From Marinobacter sp050379415 (GTDB lineage: Bacteria; Pseudomonadota; Gammaproteobacteria; Pseudomonadales; Oleiphilaceae): a DNA stretch of 64,000 nucleotides. Positions 62,526-64,000 of this stretch are shown in pieces. The notes under the pieces were generated by a model. That model was not told the origin of the DNA. It worked only from the letters and a program-made list of their open reading frames with translations, and searched no databases. The position numbers and the translations under genes were made by a program. The stretch is taken from positions 434,001-498,000 of the forward strand of contig NZ_JBNRLS010000004.1 in the NCBI RefSeq assembly GCF_050379415.1. The letters run 5' to 3'. Position 1 is the first letter of the stretch; every line of letters starts with the position of its first letter.

Positions 62526-63841
62526 CAGTCACGTGCTCCCATGATGATGCCAAGCGCGGCGAAGGTGGCGGCGAACAGGATGATCGAGCCGATCATGGAG
62601 AGATCCGCTCCGAACTTGGACAGGCCGGCGTTGAAGGTCTGGCCGAACAGGGTGATGTTGTTGTCCTGAAGGCCCCCGGCCCCGGTGAAGGAGCCGAAGA
62701 AGGCGGACATCTCGGCACGGACGTTGGCAATGAGGGTTTCGTATTCGCCCTGGACGGCATTGAGTTCGTTCAGGCCGTCCTGGACTTCCATGGTGATGGC
62801 GCTACCGCTCCAGGTGATCGCGTTGCCGTCTTCACCGACGATTTCGGTTTTGCCGGTACCGGAGTCACCGCCTCCCCCACCGGGAATGTTGCTGATGGCG
62901 TCCTTGAGATCCCCGAAGCCCTTCTTGATGGATTGGCCGATGTTGGAGCGCTCGTTGTTGCCGTCTTTGAGCAGGCCCTTAATATCCTCCAGCTGGCCGG
63001 CCATGCCGGTGTCATCGGCGACACCATCACCGTCGCTGTCCCCGTTGGAGGAATCGTTGCGGGTGGGGTCTTCTTTCTCTTCGTTCAGGTTTCCGCAGGC
63101 AAAACCGTCGTCGTAAATTTCCAGAACACTGTCAAAGCCACCGGGGCACACCGGCGGGTTGGATTCATCGGAGACACAGACGCCACTCCAGGAGCCGTCG
63201 TCCATTTCCCGGAAGGCATAGGATTGCCCGGACCCACAGGAGGTTTCGCCGGAGCAGACGTAGCGATGATCGTCGCCCCAGCCGGCCGTGCCCTGATAAT
63301 CCGGGGAGGACGGCGAACAGGCCGGATCGGGCTGGGTCAGGCAATAGCTACCCAGGGACCCACCCGAAGGACAGGTGGTGACGCATTGGGAATTATCCGG
63401 GTTATACAACTGCCCCAGTTCCTCGCACTGCTCCACCGTTTTAGGGGCAAGACATTGGCCCGTTTCCGGATCTTTCCAATTGGGCGGGTCGCAGGGCATC
63501 GGAGGATCTTCGACGCCGGCAAAATCCAGATAGGTGACGCCAGGATTGGAGGCTCCGTTGTAATAGACCGTCACCCTGTACCTGGGAAGCGTATATTGAG
63601 TGCCGTCGATGGTAACGGTGTAAGTCCCGTCCGCCTGGGGCGTACCAATGGAGCCGAAAGTGTCAGCATTCTGAAGACTGGAGGAGCAGTAATAGGTCAG
63701 CGCCTGAAGCTGAGAAAGGTCCGCAAACCAAGCGTCTTGGAGCTTCGGACAGGCATTGGCACTGGCGGGCGCATAAAAAGGAGACGCCTGCGCGAACTCA
63801 GACAGGATCAGCAAAAGAAAAACCGATAAATACTTAGTCAT
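62525..63841 (-). CDS. putative minor coat/adsorption protein, pIII-like
   Basis: This 438-residue secreted protein has a signal peptide (about 1-19), Cys-rich and Asp/Gly/Pro-rich domains, a Gly-rich linker (about 325-345), and one C-terminal membrane anchor (SMIGSIILFAATFAALGIIM). This is the layout of filamentous phage attachment proteins. The mature part is expected to vary with the host receptor. ATG 63841 has GAGGT 5 bases upstream. It lies just downstream of the coat gene and its terminator. Confidence 0.75.
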   Translation of the reverse strand: MTKYLSVFLLLILSEFAQASPFYAPASANACPKLQDAWFADLSQLQALTYYCSSSLQNADTFGSIGTPQADGTYTVTIDGTQYTLPRYRVTVYYNGASNPGVTYLDFAGVEDPPMPCDPPNWKDPETGQCLAPKTVEQCEELGQLYNPDNSQCVTTCPSGGSLGSYCLTQPDPACSPSSPDYQGTAGWGDDHRYVCSGETSCGSGQSYAFREMDDGSWSGVCVSDESNPPVCPGGFDSVLEIYDDGFACGNLNEEKEDPTRNDSSNGDSDGDGVADDTGMAGQLEDIKGLLKDGNNERSNIGQSIKKGFGDLKDAISNIPGGGGGDSGTGKTEIVGEDGNAITWSGSAITMEVQDGLNELNAVQGEYETLIANVRAEMSAFFGSFTGAGGLQDNNITLFGQTFNAGLSKFGADLSMIGSIILFAATFAALGIIMGARD

Positions 63842-63854
63842 GCCAGACCTCAAT

Positions 63855-63880
63855 GAAAAAAGGCCGGTCGAAACCGGCCC
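63855..63880 (-). terminator. terminator between coat gene and pIII-like gene
   Basis: On the minus strand, GGGCCGG and CCGGCC form a stem around TTTCGA, then TTTTTT. Filamentous phages carry such a terminator after the major coat gene to make coat mRNA abundant. A second hairpin (AGCCTGTC-CAGA-GACAGGCT, 63909-63928) lies between it and the coat stop. Confidence 0.8.
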
Positions 63881-63908
63881 TAGACAGTGCGATACCCTGC
63901 AACGAAAC

Positions 63909-63928
63909 AGCCTGTCCAGAGACAGGCT
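63909..63928. repeat. perfect hairpin downstream of the coat gene
   Basis: AGCCTGTC and GACAGGCT form an 8-bp stem with a 4-base loop. It precedes the main terminator in the direction of transcription and may stabilise or end coat mRNA. Confidence 0.5.
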
Positions 63929-63947
63929 ATTAAGATGCTGGTCAGCA

Positions 63948-64000
63948 TTACCGGTTAATCAGACGCAGCACGATGCCGACACCGAAGACCACGGCAGCGA
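63948..64000 (-). CDS. C-terminus of phage major coat protein (pVIII-like), truncated by the window edge
   Basis: The minus-strand frame ending at TAA (63948-63950) encodes AAVVFGVGIVLRLINR, a hydrophobic membrane segment followed by a basic tail, as in filamentous phage coat proteins. The N-terminus lies beyond the window. Position before the terminator and pIII-like gene fits. Confidence 0.7.
   Translation of the reverse strand, partial: AAVVFGVGIVLRLINR

Larger units (their letters stand above)
57905..64000. mobile_element. filamentous phage (inovirus) prophage integrated at tRNA-Met, right end outside window
   Basis: From the tRNA 3' end, the order is cargo gene, tyrosine integrase, replication initiator, nested hairpins, Zot/pI, pVI-like, pIII-like, terminator and major coat protein. 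All but the cargo gene are on the minus strand. Overlapping starts and stops join the phage genes. The left boundary is set by inference at the tRNA 3' half; the exact core cannot be fixed without the other end. The 200 bases from the tRNA to the cargo gene contain only the terminator. Confidence 0.85.

Overview
The window looks like chromosome of a marine gammaproteobacterium, most likely Marinobacter or a close relative. This is my inference from the moderately high-GC coding style, from conserved blocks such as hemA-prfA-prmC-moeB and TPR lipoprotein-lolB-ispE-tRNA-Gln-prs-rplY-pth-ychF, and from the ornithine-lipid, TRAP-transporter and minCDE gene content. No rRNA genes or CRISPR arrays are visible. 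Almost all of the sequence is coding, and many genes overlap by 1 or 4 bases.

Region by region: 1-9957 holds housekeeping and transport genes (DUF1631 protein, TonB-like protein, grxD, argF, an orphan ABC ATPase, glpK) and an OmpR-type two-component pair. 10100-19130 holds two membrane-lipid gene sets: olsB-olsA for ornithine lipid, and a GT4 glycosyltransferase with a PAP2 phosphatase. Each set is preceded by PhoB-type half-sites repeated exactly every 11 bp, which suggests joint phosphate-starvation control of lipid remodelling. This region ends with dinB under a good LexA box. 19247-25645 holds DUF1244-HopJ-minC, minD, minE, then DUF2804, START, CBS and PhoH proteins. 25777-36957 holds a lipoprotein hydrolase, a P-type ATPase and a complete DctB/DctD-like system next to a TAXI-type TRAP transporter, with a GG-N10-GC sigma-54 promoter and an upstream dyad in front of the binding-protein gene. 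37023-39936 holds YjbQ and an operon of a retropepsin-like protease, a RimK-type ATP-grasp ligase and an aspartoacylase-like hydrolase. 40081-52786 holds a photolyase, a 116-bp inverted-repeat element and the core block through ychF.

The most unusual chromosomal locus is 53041-55968. A perfect FNR/ANR box (TTGATGTAGATCAA) lies upstream of five genes in one direction: three Roadblock/LC7-like proteins, a protein with a receiver-like N-terminus and a winged-helix-like C-terminus, and a small MglA/CvnD-like GTPase. It reads as a proteobacterial counterpart of the actinobacterial conservons or the myxococcal MglA/MglB switch, probably induced at low oxygen. A convergent gene (56016-57599) fuses a kinase-like domain to a calcineurin-type phosphoesterase and may be a functional partner.

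From the elongator tRNA-Met at 57843 to the right edge lies a filamentous-phage (inovirus) prophage: cargo gene, tyrosine integrase, replication initiator, nested hairpins that may be the viral origin or packaging signal, Zot/pI, pVI-like, pIII-like, an M13-like terminator, and the C-terminus of the major coat protein running off the window.
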